A program made the position numbers and the translations under genes. Below, one piece after another: positions 1-14,600 of a DNA stretch of 64,000 nt (the stretch's first letter is position 1; every line of letters starts with the position of its first letter). The stretch covers positions 22,786,142-22,850,141 of the forward strand of contig NC_085049.1 of the NCBI RefSeq assembly GCF_963662255.1. Reading direction: 5' to 3'. The notes beneath the pieces were generated by a model, which saw only the letters and a program-made list of their open reading frames with translations, ran no database searches and was not told the DNA's origin. Origin of the DNA: Cinclus cinclus (taxonomy: Eukaryota > Chordata > Aves > Passeriformes > Cinclidae).

Positions 1-3000
1 TTAAAACACAGCTAGTCAAATAACACATTTCATTGAGTTAATGTATCTTTTCCACGGGTCAGGAGAGAATTTTCATTGTGTCCTCTGCTCTGTTTTGTCA
101 TTCAGCAATTGTTTAATTGCATTTCACCCTTAAATTAAGTAGTAGAAAGTAATTAAATGGTGGAGACGGGATGCTGAATTAGATGAATCATTGTCTAATG
201 CTATAAAGCTTAAAAATGTGGAATTACTGTTGCTGTATTTAATACAGTTCACATGTTTGAAGCAGTGTGGTAACTTCTCATTAGTAACTTTTATTTTTAA
301 AGATGACTTGTTTTGGTCATCCTGACTCAGCAATTTTGAAGTAAAGAGAAGAGGTTTGATATACTGTCTTCCATTTAGCTACTTGAACAGGATATTCTTT
401 TGCATTGACTAAGGCTTTTGATATGGTGCTTTTAAGAAACATTCTAAAACATAACCCAACAACTTGGACACCACAATTTGTATTTCATGCTGATGTTACA
501 TATGAGTACGTTTAACATTTTCAAACAATTCTATGAATCTCGGAAGCCTGTGTTTTGCAGGGGTCAGAATTTATTTTAATATTTTTCTTTTTTTTTTTTT
601 TCAGAAGAGCTAGGAGAATATAATGACCTCTGCTTAGTTTTTCCTAGTGCCTTTATTCTGACTAGCTTTTTTCCTATAATAAAAAGAGGGAGTTGAAAGA
701 AAAGGGTGAAAGGAGTTTGGCAATTTATTACTGTCAGTGAACTTGGGAAGAATTGGGGGTAACAGTCTGTATTTTGGCTATTTCAAGAGGGTTTCTCCTA
801 GATTTTAGCTTCTGGCTATACAATAAATTCTGTTTGGGCAAGTGGCTGTGGTTTCTGTTGCCAGGAGAATGAACCCATTAGGTTTGTACTAAAAATAGGC
901 TGGGATGTCTGTGTTACACTTTTGGCAAAACTATAGTTATTGCACTTTTGCCTTTTTGAGTATGAGGAGAAATGTTAGAGATAATCTGGTACTCAATACA
1001 TAACACACTGTAGAGATAGAGGATGAAGTGTTGTGATCATTTGTGGTTTTAAGCTTTTCTTCTCATGTTGGACCCAGTGCATGTTTTCAGGCCCTGTTGT
1101 GTATGCAGGACTGCCATTCTCCAGGATTCCCACCACACAGGTAGTGGGCTGGCAGTTCCAGGACTAGATACTCTGACCAGTGCTAAAACATGTAATAGAT
1201 GTACATTCCCTTAAGAACTCCCCAGGGTGATCATGGATCTTATTATGAAATTTGAATTTAGTTTTGGCTTAAGGTCTTCTAAAATTATTCCAATGTGTGA
1301 AACTTAAAGCTAAGGTTAGTTCTTATCTAAGCTCAAACAGGGGTTCAGACTAATTTACTTAGTTTACCTAGTTTAACTTAAAAGTATTTTATACAGTTGT
1401 TTAGATGTGTGATGATATTTATAATGGTTTGAGGAAATAATGTGTTTTCTGTGGTTTTGATGATGCATCATATATCAAACTAAAATGACTCTATAGAGAA
1501 CTGAAGGGGTTTCAGTCTCTTTGTTCTGTCAGAAGCCATCATGACACTTTAGTATTGAAGGAAAAGCAGGATCAATTCTCTGACAGTTTTTTTGAGTTAG
1601 TAGAGAGATCAGAAAGTGGGGAAGAAGTGAGGTTGGATGGAACTCTGGGCCACCTTGTCTAGTGGAATGTGTCCCTGCCTATAGCAGGGACTTGGAACTA
1701 CATGATCTTTAAAGTCCCTTCCAACCCTTAAAATCCTATGATCCTGTGATTCTATGATGACCCTTCCCAACCAGTGTCAAGGAAGTTCATTGCATAATAT
1801 ATAGAAGGAAAAAATAATTAAAATGTGCACTCATACTGAAATCCTACCCTTGATTTCATGCAACAGATGCCACAGGCTCTGTTCTGCTGTAACCTTATTT
1901 GAAATGATTCAGTTAAAAGGAGACTGTTTCAAGAATGCCAGCTTGGTATTAGATCACTGGCCATAGATTTATGGAATGTCAGCCCAGCAGCATAATTAAT
2001 AACTCCTTCTTAACTAATTAAGGAAGAAAGTGGTGTTTCAGCACTGATAAGAGTATTTGCCCAGAATAGCAATTAATCAAAAATTTTTAGTGTCATTGTA
2101 GTTGTAACTAAAATATTAGAGATCATCAAGGAGCCAAATGTGTATTTCAGTTTAGCAAATGAGCTAATTGGTAAATGAATTTTTTGTAAATTATTTAGTT
2201 TGAGTAGTTAATTATCTTGAAATTTACTAGAGCTTTGGATGGGTATCACACATCTGTGCCATATTTCTGTAGTACTGTGCTACATAGGGAGATTTTTCTC
2301 TCTTTCCTCTTACTTGGCCAACTAGTGGAACAGTCAAATACGGCATCAGCCCTGTGGTACTGTTTAAACTGGGTTAATAGTGTATGACAGAAAAGGAAGG
2401 CTTTTGTTTCTAAATGTGGAATTTTATGTATTTTCTAAAGAAAAATAATAATAATAAATTAATTATAAAAATTTAATGGCCTCTACATGCCATCCAATGA
2501 ATAATAATTATTTTCTTGAAAACTGAAAGTCCTTTATACCATTTAATAGGATTTTAAGAGTTGCCAGTGAAATGTGCACAGCAAAGTGCACAAGGTGACT
2601 CAACCCTTGGCGTGAGCAAGAAATTGTCTGAGAAATGCCATGGAAGCCTAATGACCATTCTGTTACTGTGTTCCCTAAGAACAGAATTATTTTTTTTTGT
2701 ACCAGTTATATAAATCATTTATTGCTACAGTAGTTTAGGCAAAGAAAAGGAATCCAAACCCCAGGGTCCAGGCTTCATTTTTGCCAGTGATATGTGGCTA
2801 TTCTAATTTATGCAGAGTATAATGATTAATGTACACAGATTATGCTTCTTTGAGAGTTCAGTTTTTCTGAGTGCTTAAACTTCTTAAAATAATTTAATTT
2901 AGTTAGAAATAAATTGGCTTTTTTGAAAGTAAACTTATAGTTTGCTAAATCCCCTGCAAACACTAGTAAATGTATTCTTACACTTCGATTCAGCACAAGT

Positions 3001-4208
3001 TTTAACCTTTTTAATTACTAAAATTGTGCTGAGAACTGCTACCATGCTACAGCATTACTGAAGAAAAGTGATTTTGGCATAAGAGGATAGTTAGTGGAAA
3101 ATTTGGAAAAATAATTCAAAAACTGTCAGAAGATTTTATCTTTTTTTTTACATTCTTGGGTTTTTTTAAAAGTATTCAAAATTTTATTTGATGTGTGTGT
3201 TATGTTCCATGAAGTAAACATATCTCTAAAATAAAGACTGATTGAAAGATGGGTTTTTTTCTTTGTCTGCATTTGGGCCGAAGGTCTGTTTTCTGTAAAA
3301 GTCATGTCTGCTTTAACTTACCCAGTCATTCTGACTACTTCAGTATATTGATTGCTATTTAAGAATAGTTTGGTACATTGTGTATAAATAGTCCGATGAA
3401 TATTTGGAAAGTGGCATAAAGACTTTATCAGGGAAAAAAGCTTAAATCACATGAGCCAAATGTGTAGCTCCCATCATTGTTTAAGGAAACCTGAGTGTAG
3501 TTTTCCAAATGATAATTTGGTTTCTTCACATATCTTCAAGTTTTTTATTTCTCTTTCTGCATTCAGACACTGGAGGTTCTGCAGGGCTTAGCCAAGCTTG
3601 TGTGAGTTCAGGCATGTGCACAAACAGGCTCACAACTCCTACTCCCATCAGCTGTTTGCTACTGCCTTGGTACTTTGACTTTCCACACTTTGACTTCCAC
3701 TGCTTCACATTCAAGTGTGAACATCCTGGAGGGGGGCATTCTTTTATGTTTTATGTTACTCAGAATTTCCATCTGCTTTTACTTGACTTGTGGTTGTGAA
3801 GATCATGCTTGGCCCATGGGATCTTACACAGTGCCGAGGGGATGTGGAGTTTTGTCAGCCAGGGAAATATGTCTGGCAGTTTTTTGGTTTTTTTTTTTCT
3901 CCAGCAGCTTTCATATTCTCCTCTTCTTGTGTGGTCTCACTAAACTGAGTATGTTTAAGAGAAATTCTCTCTCTCTTATGTATGCTGCTGTCTTTTAGGC
4001 AGACTGTATAAGAAATCTGAGATCCAAAAAATGTTAGCCATGACTGAAAACAAGGTAGTGTTACATGGAAAGGTACTTTAATCGTTTCACATTCCAAATT
4101 TATAACAGCATTCCACATTCTGGTTGTAGATGAGTCTTAGTGGACCTGTAGTTACCAATAAACATCCCAGTTATATCTTTGTTGAGTATTTTATGCCTTT
4201 TTTTGCAG
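1..4208 (+). other. CCDC91: CCDC91 intron, 3' portion (5' end outside the window)
   Basis: This is non-coding AT-rich DNA before the first visible exon. It ends in a T-rich tract and the acceptor TTTTTTTGCAG at 4208. I looked for the preceding coiled-coil exon, which in mammals ends in a DEYK-like block, and did not find it, so it lies to the left. The stretch contains a CR1 3' end at 1631-1757 and otherwise only short homopolymer runs. The small reading frames around 3509-4118 overlap on both strands and show no conserved motif. Confidence 0.8.
1631..1757 (+). mobile_element. CR1 LINE fragment, 3' end, sense to CCDC91
   Basis: The segment carries the characteristic CR1 3' block: GGTTGGATGG, then GTCCCTGCC...AGCAGGGACTTGGAACTA, then ATGATCTTTAAAGTCCC and TTCCAACCC. 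It ends in degenerate octamers (ATCCTATG, ATCCTGTG, ATTCTATGA). It is 5'-truncated to about 127 bases, which is usual for CR1, and carries no reverse-transcriptase coding sequence. Confidence 0.9.
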
Positions 4209-4316
4209 GCGCTGCTACAATCTACAGTTCAGCAGCAAGAAGCAGCTATTGAAAAGCAGTATATATTAACCATTGAAAAGCATTCTCACAAATGTGAAGA
4301 GCTCCTTGATGCTCAG
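4209..4316 (+). CDS. CCDC91: CCDC91 coding exon A (108 bp, coiled coil)
   Basis: This exon encodes 36 residues beginning ALLQSTVQQQEAA and ending CEELLDAQ. The acceptor is a long T tract followed by GCAG at 4208. The donor is CAG|GTATGG at 4316/4317. Both ends are in phase 0. The content is mostly Q, E, K, L and H with hydrophobics at coiled-coil spacing, plus the block IEKQY and the single cysteine of KCEELL, both of which I recall from mammalian CCDC91. It belongs to the central/C-terminal coiled coil used for dimerisation in p56. It is the first CCDC91 exon in the window and is separated from the next by 12.1 kb. The reading frame continues through the donor into the intron, but the splice consensus and the continuity with exon B define the end. 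Confidence 0.93.
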
Positions 4317-4820
4317 GTATGGATGTGCACATTCAAGAATTTCCATTATTTTCTTTTTAGTTTCACCTCTTTACTGTTTGAAAAAAATATTAACATATAT
4401 GATCCCCAAAGAAAATGATCCATGTCTCACCTTATTTCCTCAGCATACCACTAAACACAAGAATTTAGAAATGCTAAATAAATAAGGACTCTTCATCTGT
4501 TGGGATTGAAAATGTTCTGTAACACTGGAGCCTGCTTAGAACAGATTCAAGGAGAGTATAGAACTGAGAAAAAGTCTCAGAGCAACTTAATACTTACTTC
4601 TTAACAGCTGCCATTTTCTGTGGTCTCAGAGAAACCCTTCAATTATTTTAATTTATGTAGTTAAATACAGGATTTGACTGTGTGGGATTTGCATGAATTT
4701 TTGGTGCAAATTTGAGATGGTTCTTAGATGGTAGACAAAAACATGTGTTGTCCACACCTATTTTGATTCCATAGAAATCTTACCTAAAAATAAAAAGCTG
4801 TGAGGAGTTATGAAATATCC

Positions 4821-4838
4821 ATATATATGCATATATAT
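4821..4838. repeat. Perfect 18-bp AT-alternating palindrome
   Basis: ATATATATGCATATATAT reads the same on both strands. It is followed by further alternating purine-pyrimidine sequence to about 4852. This is probably a short decayed AT microsatellite. Confidence 0.7.
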
Positions 4839-6124
4839 TTATGTATACACACATCAATCACCTAAATTGCATCATTTAGCATGACTCCAGTGAAAGTCAC
4901 ACACTGCACAGGAAGTATTTGAGATCAGCATAATTAGTGATGGGCATCTGAAAAGTGTCAAGCTGGTTTGTCATCAATAAGATCTTGGTTTGACTGAAGT
5001 ACAGCTCTTGAATCAAAATAATACTGACCATGAGCATGGAAGCTTAAAAACCAAGAAGTTCATTTGTTAATAGCCCACTGGAGTTGTTTATCTTGCAACT
5101 AAGTTACCTTTTAAGTACTGTTAGCAACAATTCTGCAAGAAGTACAGAAGATAATATTTATTTTCCTTTTTTGTAGAGTATCTTAGACCTAAATACATCA
5201 AAGGTCCCCTTGAAACACTCCACCATTTTCAGAAGTGTTTTTTGACCATTTGACTGTTCTAACCATATCAATTAACACCTATTGCAAAAGTGTGTTAAAC
5301 ATATAAGCATCTGTGTAAACAGTATGAAGGAAAGATGTAATAATGTTGAGAAATTGATTGGATCATGAGTGAGATTATTGCATAGAATTGCATTTATTTA
5401 ATATTTGCTATAAAACTCTAAGAGCAGGTAAAAATGAATTTTAAAAAAATGTTTTGTGTTTTTGAAATGAACATAACATTTTCTAACTTGAAATCACTTT
5501 CTGAATGTTAAAAAGGAATAAACCTCATGAAATACAGAAATGTCATAGCAAGATTTTTTGAGATTATTCTTACAGACTGAGCAATAACTTGCACCTGTGA
5601 TCAGTCAGATTTGCATCAGAGCCCCAAAAATGGAACAGAAGTGTGGAAACATGTTGAAGAGGTTCAGATTTACCTGGAGAGAACCTGACAATTTAAAGAA
5701 CTCTTCTTGGTCATAGGACAGGACAGTGGTTACAACCAAACACAGCACCCAGTTCATGTCATGTCTGCATTTAACATCCCCTTTGCATGCCAGAAAAAGT
5801 GTAAATTTTGTTCACTAACTTCCAAGTCATTTCTCATACAATACAACTGAGGTTTTTCACCTCTAATTGTAATGTACAGCTGGGATTTTGAAGCCTAATC
5901 AAATAGAAAAGTGTGGGCGCTTGAGGTTGAGCTATCAGGTTTAATTAAATATGATTTATACTGGCAGATTTTACTTACAAAATTTTGTTGAAAGATCTGA
6001 GAAATGGGTGGTATGCTTTTTGTTCTTTTTGAACACGTATATTCTTAAATATATAGTTTTGTGTTTATTTTCACACTTCTTTTCCTTCAAGTGGTTTTGT
6101 TATGTGCTACCAGTTGAGTTTGAT

Positions 6125-6597
6125 GAAAGTGCTGGAGCCAGCCCAGAGCAGGGACACCAAGGGCATCAGAGGGATGGAGCAGCTCTGCTGGGAGGAATGG
6201 CTGAGGGAATTGGGATTGTTCAGTCTGGACAGGAGAAGGCTTTGGGGTGACCTCACTGTGGCCTTCCAGTGCCTGAAGGGAGCCCACAGGAAAGATGGAG
6301 AGACACTCTTGACAAGGGCCTGGAGTGACAGGACAAGGGGGAATGGCTTCACACTGACAGAGAGCAGGGTTAGATTGGATATTGGGAAGAAATTGTTCTC
6401 TGTGAGGGTGCTGAGGCCCTGGCACAGGTTTCCCAGAGAAGCTGTGGCTGCCCCATCCCTGAAGTGTCCAAGGCCAGGCTGGATGGGGCTTGGAGCAACC
6501 TGGGACAGTGGAAGGTGTCCCTGCCCATGGCAGGAGGGTGGATCAAGATGACTTCCAAAGTCCCTTCCAACCCAAGCCATTCTGTGATTTCATGATG
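6125..6597 (+). mobile_element. CR1 LINE fragment, long 3' portion, sense to CCDC91
   Basis: About 470 bases match the CR1 3' region in order: CTGGAGCCAGCCCAGAGCAG, GGCTGAGGGAATTGGGATTG, TTCAGTCTGGACAGGAGAAG, the GGTGACCTCACTGTGGCCTT block, GGTTAGATTGGATATTGGGA, the CCAGAGAAGCTGTGGCTGCC block, the AGGTGTCCCTGCCCATGGCA block and the terminal CCCTTCCAACCCAAGCCATT with a degenerate CTGTGATTTCATGAT tail. It is the longest mobile-element copy in the window. The overlapping small reading frames on both strands (6087-6580) are by-products of this GC-richer insert, not genes. Confidence 0.95.
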
Positions 6598-8534
6598 TCA
6601 ACATTTCAAAAAGCAAATCAGGCATTCCTGTGGCACGTTCAGGGGCACCAGTGTCATGCAGTCCTCCATCAATGAACAGGACAAAGAGAACTGGCTTTTT
6701 TCTGTGCCAGAAATCAGTCATGTAATCTACTGAATATTTTATTTTGTTTTTCTAGAATTGTATGATATCAGAAAATGCCAGTAGAAAACATACCAGTTCT
6801 TTATAAGTTGGAAAATCACAAATTTCGTCTTTTTCTTTTTCTGAGACGCAAATCTTTGATGTTGCCTTCTGAAAATGAACAGCAGCTGTGATCTTGTGGT
6901 TTTACTCATGTGCTGTGTGAAAATAAATGCTGAAAAACAATCAACAAACTTTTGAAGAGATTTTTTGTAGTACTCAGAATTACTGAATTTTAAAACTACT
7001 CAGTAATTTTACTATTCAGTAGTAAAGCAATTCTATTACTTGAATTACTATTACTGTTCAATCAAAGCAGATGGTATTAAAATGTGCCCAGAGAAAGGTA
7101 CATTTTTTTATTCTTCTTGAAACAGTCATCGATCTTACATTAAGGTAAAATAAAATCTTAAAACCCTACAGCAGTTATTTTTCATTATGATTTTATGTGT
7201 GTGAAGCATTTCTGTCTCGTATTTTTACATGTACATACAAAATGTCTCACATTTGTAGATGGAACAGCATTTAAGACAACTAGAGTTCCCCCCATGTCTT
7301 TAATGCTGTTTCCACTCTATCATGATGTTGGCTGTCATTTGTATGATAAATAGTAGTTCTGTGGCATGAAATCTTCTGTCTCTTTGAGACTCAGTCAGAG
7401 AACTACTGGTTTATCTTCAATATGGAAACAACTGCTGAAAGGTCAGTCAGAATAAAAGTTCCCTTGGCTGGAGCCCATCTTTAAAGGTTGGTGATGCTTT
7501 CAGGAAGTCTGTGGACAAGCAGAAAACCGGTGTGACAGTAGTCACAAACTGATGGGATGTCTTTACTTCTCTAGTAGCTGGATTATTCATTTTTACGTGT
7601 TTTACTTAACCTTTAGTGAAAAGTACCAGTATGTCTCCTGACAACTGCTAGAAAGTCCTTTTCTTTTACAGTGATTGTTTGTATACCAGGAAAAATGTTT
7701 ACCTCAATCAGAAACTTAATTTCACAGGAGATATAATTTTCTTTGATTTCCAATAATTGCTTTTATAGGTACTCAAAATGTGCCTCTAATAATGCTTATT
7801 TTATGAACTTTGATTATGGTTTTATCCTCTCATTAAGGAAAGAGGCTGTGTTTTTCCCATCTGGTGGTAGTAATTGTGAAATTTTTTAATGCCTGATCTT
7901 GAAGGGACCATATGCAAAGTAGATTCTAAGAGTCTTGTGAATATTTGCATTTTTAGGAGACACTGGCCAAATTTTTGCAGTGAGAGTAGTAATCCTGAAG
8001 ACTTGCAGGCTGAAAATATGAGCACTGCGATGGGCATAACCTTTAGGGTTCAATAACTCCAACTATGATAGGTTTGGAAATTATTTTGTGTACTAACCAT
8101 GTTCCCTTCTTCAGGCATTTTCTCTCAATTCCCAGAAATCTTGCCATTTGCTGCTGTAGAAATATTTGTTTATTCAGTCCCTTCAAAACCAAGTACTTCC
8201 AGTCAGTTCTTCCTGTTTCATTTTCATGTAATTCACCTTCACATAATTCATCTAGTTATGTCTTTTCAGGTCTGCTGCTCTTTTGCCAAGAGCAAAGTTA
8301 CACTTCCTCAGAACTTACAAAAAAGCCCGGATTGATTAAAATTGTGTGGCAAATGTGAGAAATTTATTCCTGAATTTCTAATACCTCCTTCATTTCCATG
8401 TATCTAGAGAGAATCAAAATGAAAAGGGCAAGAATCTGCTTTTCCTGTGCTGGGATGGCTTTTTGTTTGTTTGCTTGCTTGTTTTTCCTGAATTCTGAAT
8501 TTTTTTTCAGGATTTATTCTGCTTGAGGAGGGAA

Positions 8535-8613
8535 GTGGGACCAGATGTTGTCCACTTGTGGGACCACTGTGGTCCCTTCCATCTTGACCCATTCTGTGAT
8601 TCTGCCATTCCAT
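8535..8613 (+). mobile_element. Decayed CR1 LINE 3' end, sense to CCDC91
   Basis: A short match to the CR1 terminus: GGGACCAGATGTTGTCC, then GTGGTCCCTTCCATCTTGAC and CCATTCTGTGATTCTGCC. The upstream part is too diverged to place, so the left edge is uncertain. Confidence 0.6.
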
Positions 8614-11600
8614 GAAAAATCATACCAGAAATAACTGTTTGGTGGTGTTTTTTTTTAATATAAACCCTTACCAGAGTTCTCTAACCTGATTTCAATATGC
8701 CTACTTTCATAGGCCAGTTTGAGGTTGACTTTGCAGTCCTTTTGAGCTGTTAATTCAGCCAGGATACTTTTAGCATCTCCACCAAAAATCCTATTCAGAA
8801 TTTACATTTGGTTCCTTGGATTTGTCAAGTGGCATTTGAAAGTACCTCTTTAGAGTGATTTTTTTTTCCCTTTCTCTCATTTGCTTATATAACTTGTAAC
8901 CTTCAAACCTTCACTACTTGTTAGGAATTTATGCCCTCAACTCTTGTTGATACTCTGAACAACTAAGTAATATAGAATGATTTTTCTCCTCGGTTATTTT
9001 TTTGTCAGCTGTAGTTGAAAAAAATGGGTTTGTTCTGTTTTGCTGTCTTCCATTATTGAATATTTTGCTGTTTACATTGGTCTTATTTTAGGAGTTAATT
9101 TCCTTTATTTCTTCCTGATAAATGGAGCAATTTGTGGAGAACTCATATGGGTTGGGAAATGCATTAGATCACAAAATAAAAGAAGTAATTGATACTTTTT
9201 TATTATTGTCATATTTTTATAAAGTTGCTTTATCTCTGTATCCCTAGCAGTTGAAGTATGTTGAATTTTTAATGGTGTTTATTACTATGTATGCTTCCCA
9301 AGAAAAGTATTTTCATTATTAGATGCCTTTATAGATCTTCCTACTTTATTTATAAAAAACAATGAAGTACTTATGCAGCAAAATGTTTTAAACCTAATTT
9401 CATCCTCTGATGTACCTCAAATGATACAGCTTGTGCACTCACTGTATGCTGCCGAGTGGAACCCTGAGTACAAGCCTATCCTTAGTTATTTTGTTACCAC
9501 TATTACAATTTTTCTTTATATTTACATTGTTTTAGCTTTTCTCATGTAATAATGTTTTGCTGATTCCTGAGCTGTCTCTTGGAAAAGCTTTGCTGCTTTG
9601 TTAGACACTTGGACCACAAACTGGCAAAAAGATACTGTTCAACCATGCAGTAATAAGTTATAATTTGAGGAAGTGGAAATATGTACCAGATGTTGGAATT
9701 CTGCGGACAGATTTTCCACCTTGCACTGCCAAACACTTAAGATGCCACAGATAGTGAGGACAGTGTTAGAAACCAGTTGCAGTTACCAGTTCTTGTCATT
9801 TGACATAGGCAGACCTTAGCAGTGCTGAAGAGGTGCAGTATAAGAGAAAATGCTGTTAAATGTAGGCAGCCTTGTTTAGAGGAGCAGAAAACCATTATTA
9901 GTATTTTAATAAGGTAACCTTTGTCCCCAGGATAATATTTTGAATAGGATGTAGAAATGGGAATATTTTGATAACATTACAAAATCATGATGTATTTTTT
10001 GTTATGTCACCTTCCTCTCACATAGATAATAATGTTTCCCATGACCTGTGTTATTTCTTCCTACTGTTAGATCCCTTCATGAGAGACAGAAATAAAAGTA
10101 GAACTTTATGAGTTAAGAAAGTTTATTTTAAAATAGGTGAACACATTTGAAGTGTTGAATTCTTAAAAAGCCTCCCAGTGTTTTATTTTTCATGCTGATG
10201 AATGAAGTTCTGAAACATTTGCTAATGTTCCTGATAATAATTTTCCCCAAGTCTTGAGGGAGAAGGATGATTCTATGTCCATATATTATGAAGGTACAAA
10301 AGACCCCCAGTATTGCAGATGACATTATTGTGTTTTTCTCTATTAAACAAATAACTACAATGCAGTTTCATTAGATTAAAAAATTCAGTAGATACTGAAG
10401 ACCAGGAGAACTGGTCTTTCACTGAGGGTGAATTAGACATATGAGTGTCTCAATATACTGGTTTTGATAATGATGGCATTAAAAGAAGGTTCCAAGTATG
10501 ATTTCTTTGGTGTGTGACAATTGTTTCTTCAGATGAAAGATCTATGGAACAGGGAAACACCAGTAACTTGTTGCAGTCATACAACGATTAATGCAAGGCC
10601 TCTTTTTCCTTTTTAGTGTTAGGATAGTCATTTTAACTTTGGTTGTTCTCTGATGTTCTTTGCTGTTTTATTTTTGAATTATTATCTGACTACTTTTACA
10701 TAAGCTATGCATAGCGGCTAACAGAATGAATTAATCCCTGCCAAATTTGGTGATCCATGCATGATGATTTACTCAATATTGAGAAGGAACCAATCTGCAG
10801 AAACATAAATTGGATGTCCATTACTATAGCAAAATAAATGTATTTTTGTTTATGGACAAAGTCCTATACACATTTTCTTTTAAATGAAACAGTACAGGAC
10901 TCAGAAAGAAATTTTTAAAAATTTCTAATATTAAAAAAGCATTTCAGTTCATGCGAGGCACCCTTTTTTTGTTTGTTTGTTTGACTTTAAATTTGGAGTT
11001 TAGGATTAATAGGAATATGCAAGGAATTATAACTGCACTAAGTTAGAATTAGTTATTGATAGATTTAATGCATCATTTTAGCTGTAAAATGTATTTCATT
11101 CATTATTTCATTCACCCCATAAGTCAGTGTAATATCTTCTATGTAATCCTTCAAATGATGCTTACCTGAAAGAAAAATTTCATGATTCTTCAGAAATAAA
11201 TGTAATATATAAAAATAATAAAGAAGTCCGACTAGTTGCTATTGTGATTGAATCTGTTTACAATGTCTTCTCTGACTCACATTCCAGGAAAAAAAGAAAG
11301 ATTTTTTTGATTTCTTTTTTACAGGAATCAAGAAAACCACAGGACCTCTGTATTTATATTTGAATCTACATCAAACGATTTTCATTTGGAACCATTGCCT
11401 AGAGAAGGGAGGAAAACATTATAACCTATTTTTGAATGCATTTTGTTTTAAGCTGATTTTCACAAGAGTCTTCTTGACCCTCTCATGCTACTTTCCAGAG
11501 GGTAGGGTAGAAATACTAGTGTTTCTCTCCACTGTGGAATATAACTTTTTATAAAAGTTTGGGGGTTTTCTTCTGTTTTTTTTGGAAACCTCTTTCCTAT

Positions 11601-14600
11601 GTTATACTGGGCCATCATGTCATGAGACAGTTTGCAATTCAGAATTTTACAACTCAGAATTTTGCACTCTTCACCCTACACTCCCTGTCTAAGGAATAAA
11701 AGGAGGTAAATTACAGCTTTGTTGGAAAGAAGTCTAAGTGAGAGTGCTAGGCTATGGAAATCGGGTAAAGTGACGTATTAAAGAGCTGTAGTATTTATTG
11801 TACATAAGCTAAAGGTTTTTTAGATCTGAATATCTCTACATAGTGTTCAACTCTTTGCTGTGCCTGATAGATACACACACAGTGTGAATGTGCAGCCTAA
11901 TTTACACGGGGTGAAAATTTCCCTGGTGCTCCAAAGTGAAGCTTTCACTGACATTTATTTTGTCCCTCACTGGTTCACACACCGTGTTTTCATTTCTGCA
12001 GCTGACACTTTTTATCAGTTGCCATCTTTGCTCTTCATTCCAGGAACTCAAGTAAGGTATATTTGTTTATTAACAGTTGAATAATTGGATTCAAAGTTCC
12101 AACATATTTAGACTGGTTTTTTACCTGTTTTCTGCTTCTTAGATTGTTTATTAAAAGAGACCATCACCTCAACTTCTGTTTAAAACCTTCCTGGGTCCTT
12201 GCAGGGGTTAATTGCTTTTTTTCCAAATTTAAGGCCTCCTCTGTCTGTAACTCACCATCCTAACTTTCACAGGAAACCTGGAAGATACCTGGTTACTTTT
12301 CACAGGACCATTAGGTCTGATGAACTCATTATTCTACTTACAGGAGACAGATCACTCTGCCTTGAAAGCATTTTTTAGGTTTACTTTTCGAAGCACAGGC
12401 AGTGTGCTCTTGACAGGTACAGTTGCCAGGAGAAAGTGGCCTCTCCATTGCTTGGGAATTAGAGTTCAGTGTATATATAACTCAGAGTGCTACCTGAAAT
12501 CTCAATGCTCTTCCATTATTCCTTTAATACTGTCTGGGAGACATGAACATGTTGATAATTTCTACCTGTGGAAACTGCAAATGCCGAATGAGTTTCATAT
12601 AATTCCCACCCTTTGTCTGGCTTTAATTCCTGGTGAAAAGGGGTTTGTGAGATAAAGCTGCTTAGCTGTAGCCATTTAAGTCAAGAGATATGGTCTTTAA
12701 TTCTGCAGATGCCTATTGTTCAGAGGCCTTTACTATAGCTCAACAAAAATATACAAGCCAAGATAAATTTAAAATTTCCTGTTATCTCCTGTTAGCTAAA
12801 AATACAAGGACACTTGAAAGCTCTCAAACATGCTGAAATGAAACTGTCTCCTTGTTTGTTTTTTAACCATCAATTCCCTTCAATAAATTTGTCTGAAAGA
12901 TCAACTGAGGAAGCACTGGTTGTATGTAAAGTTCACTGTGAGCATTTAGTACCAGACTCTAAAGTCATTCTGTATGTCTAGAAATTCCATGTACCAAATG
13001 CTTCTCTATAATTTCTACTTAAAAAGGTACATGGATTATTTTAAAATCTTTTAGTCCCAGACTAAAGAATAGTTCCAGAAGGGTTAGAACAGCTTGTGAT
13101 GCATAGCCATTTAAACTAACAGCTTGGAATTCTGTTGATACAATCATTAATAACTTTATTTGAATTACAGCTTTTTTTTTTCAAAGTCTGTCTGAATGCT
13201 GTCATTATGCAGAAATAACTAAAGTTTCTTTGTTGACAGAAGCCTTTTCTATCCATAACTTCCCAGATTTCCTGCTCAAGTGATATGCATTACCAAGATC
13301 CCTGAATATGCCTTTGAAAGATCTGTGCTTCTGAAATAAGGAATTGGGATGCATTCAAATGCATTTTTTTTCTAGAAAATTGATTAATAATAGTACCAAG
13401 ATCACTCTTCATCATTTTAATTAGTTCAGCTTTCCAGGACATTCCGTGCCTCTATATGAGGACTAACACTGCTGTGGGGCATAGTACTGTGAAAAAAAAA
13501 AGAAAAAAAACAAGACATTCTTGTTTAGTAATTAAATTGCATATTAATTACATACAGAATGGAAGCTTTGATGTTGTACCCATACTAATTATGTCATAAG
13601 GGTTTTCTGGACTCAAGACCTATTTGAGGGAGAAGCTGTTCACATAATATTTTATTCTGTTTTCTTCATTTCCATTTACACATTTTTTAATGTAATTTAT
13701 GTAATGTAATAGCTTAAGGTATATTTCTCTCTGAAAAACAAGACTGGCCAAATATAGATTCTGAAGCCAAATAAACAGTTCTCCAAGGTATTTATCTGGA
13801 ACTAATACAAGAGAATTTGCTTTACTGGGTTGTATGGACAGCTGTTACAATATTTGTGATGATAAATGATCTTTTGGAAGTTCAGATATGAAGGTAATCA
13901 TCTATGGAAGGATTATTCCATGTGAATAAGCATTTATATTACAACAGGAAAGGACATACCAAACTATTCACAATGGACTTACAGTATTGAAATTATAAAT
14001 TCTGTATTTCCATGAGAAGCAATGATACTATTTATTGTGCATTGAATTATGACAGAAATTATTAGCTTCTATTTTGAAACCTAATAGGGTTTGTATTTGT
14101 GTTTAAGATTTTTATTTGTAAGAACATAGGAAAGCTTTCTAAATGTCCTTATAAATCCTTACCTCTGGTACTTGAAAAATATGAACTAACATGTTTTTAT
14201 AAACAGATGCAATTCTTCATTAAGTTCTTGCTGAATTTCTGTGAATTCCATAGAATTCCAAATGCAATACCATATAGATTTTCTTGTCTACCAGGGAGAT
14301 TGGAGAGCCTAACTCAATCAAAGTAATCACATGGCAGTCACAGCAGCCTTCAGGTTTCTTTTTAATTGTTCACTTACTCAGCAATTTTTTTGTAGTTAGA
14401 GTAATTTTTGTAGTTAAAGCTTTGGTTGTGATGTCTGTATTTTTCAGGATTGCAGGTCCCTGACAGGTTCATGAGAAGTTAATTCTGCATGGACATTTAG
14501 ATTGTGTGAAGTGCTGTGGTCATCAAACTGTTTCATCATCGGGAGGACTGACATTGATTTTCTCCACTGGCCATGTGTACATGTTCTATAGTGTATTAAT

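Noticed and set aside
6087..6580. Reading frames of 112-157 codons on both strands
   Set aside because: They lie entirely inside the CR1 3' portion at 6125-6597, which is non-coding and GC-richer; the frames are by-products.
12320..12655. Plus-strand frame of 111 codons
   Set aside because: No coiled-coil character, no recognisable domain, and the CCDC91 protein joins cleanly without it.
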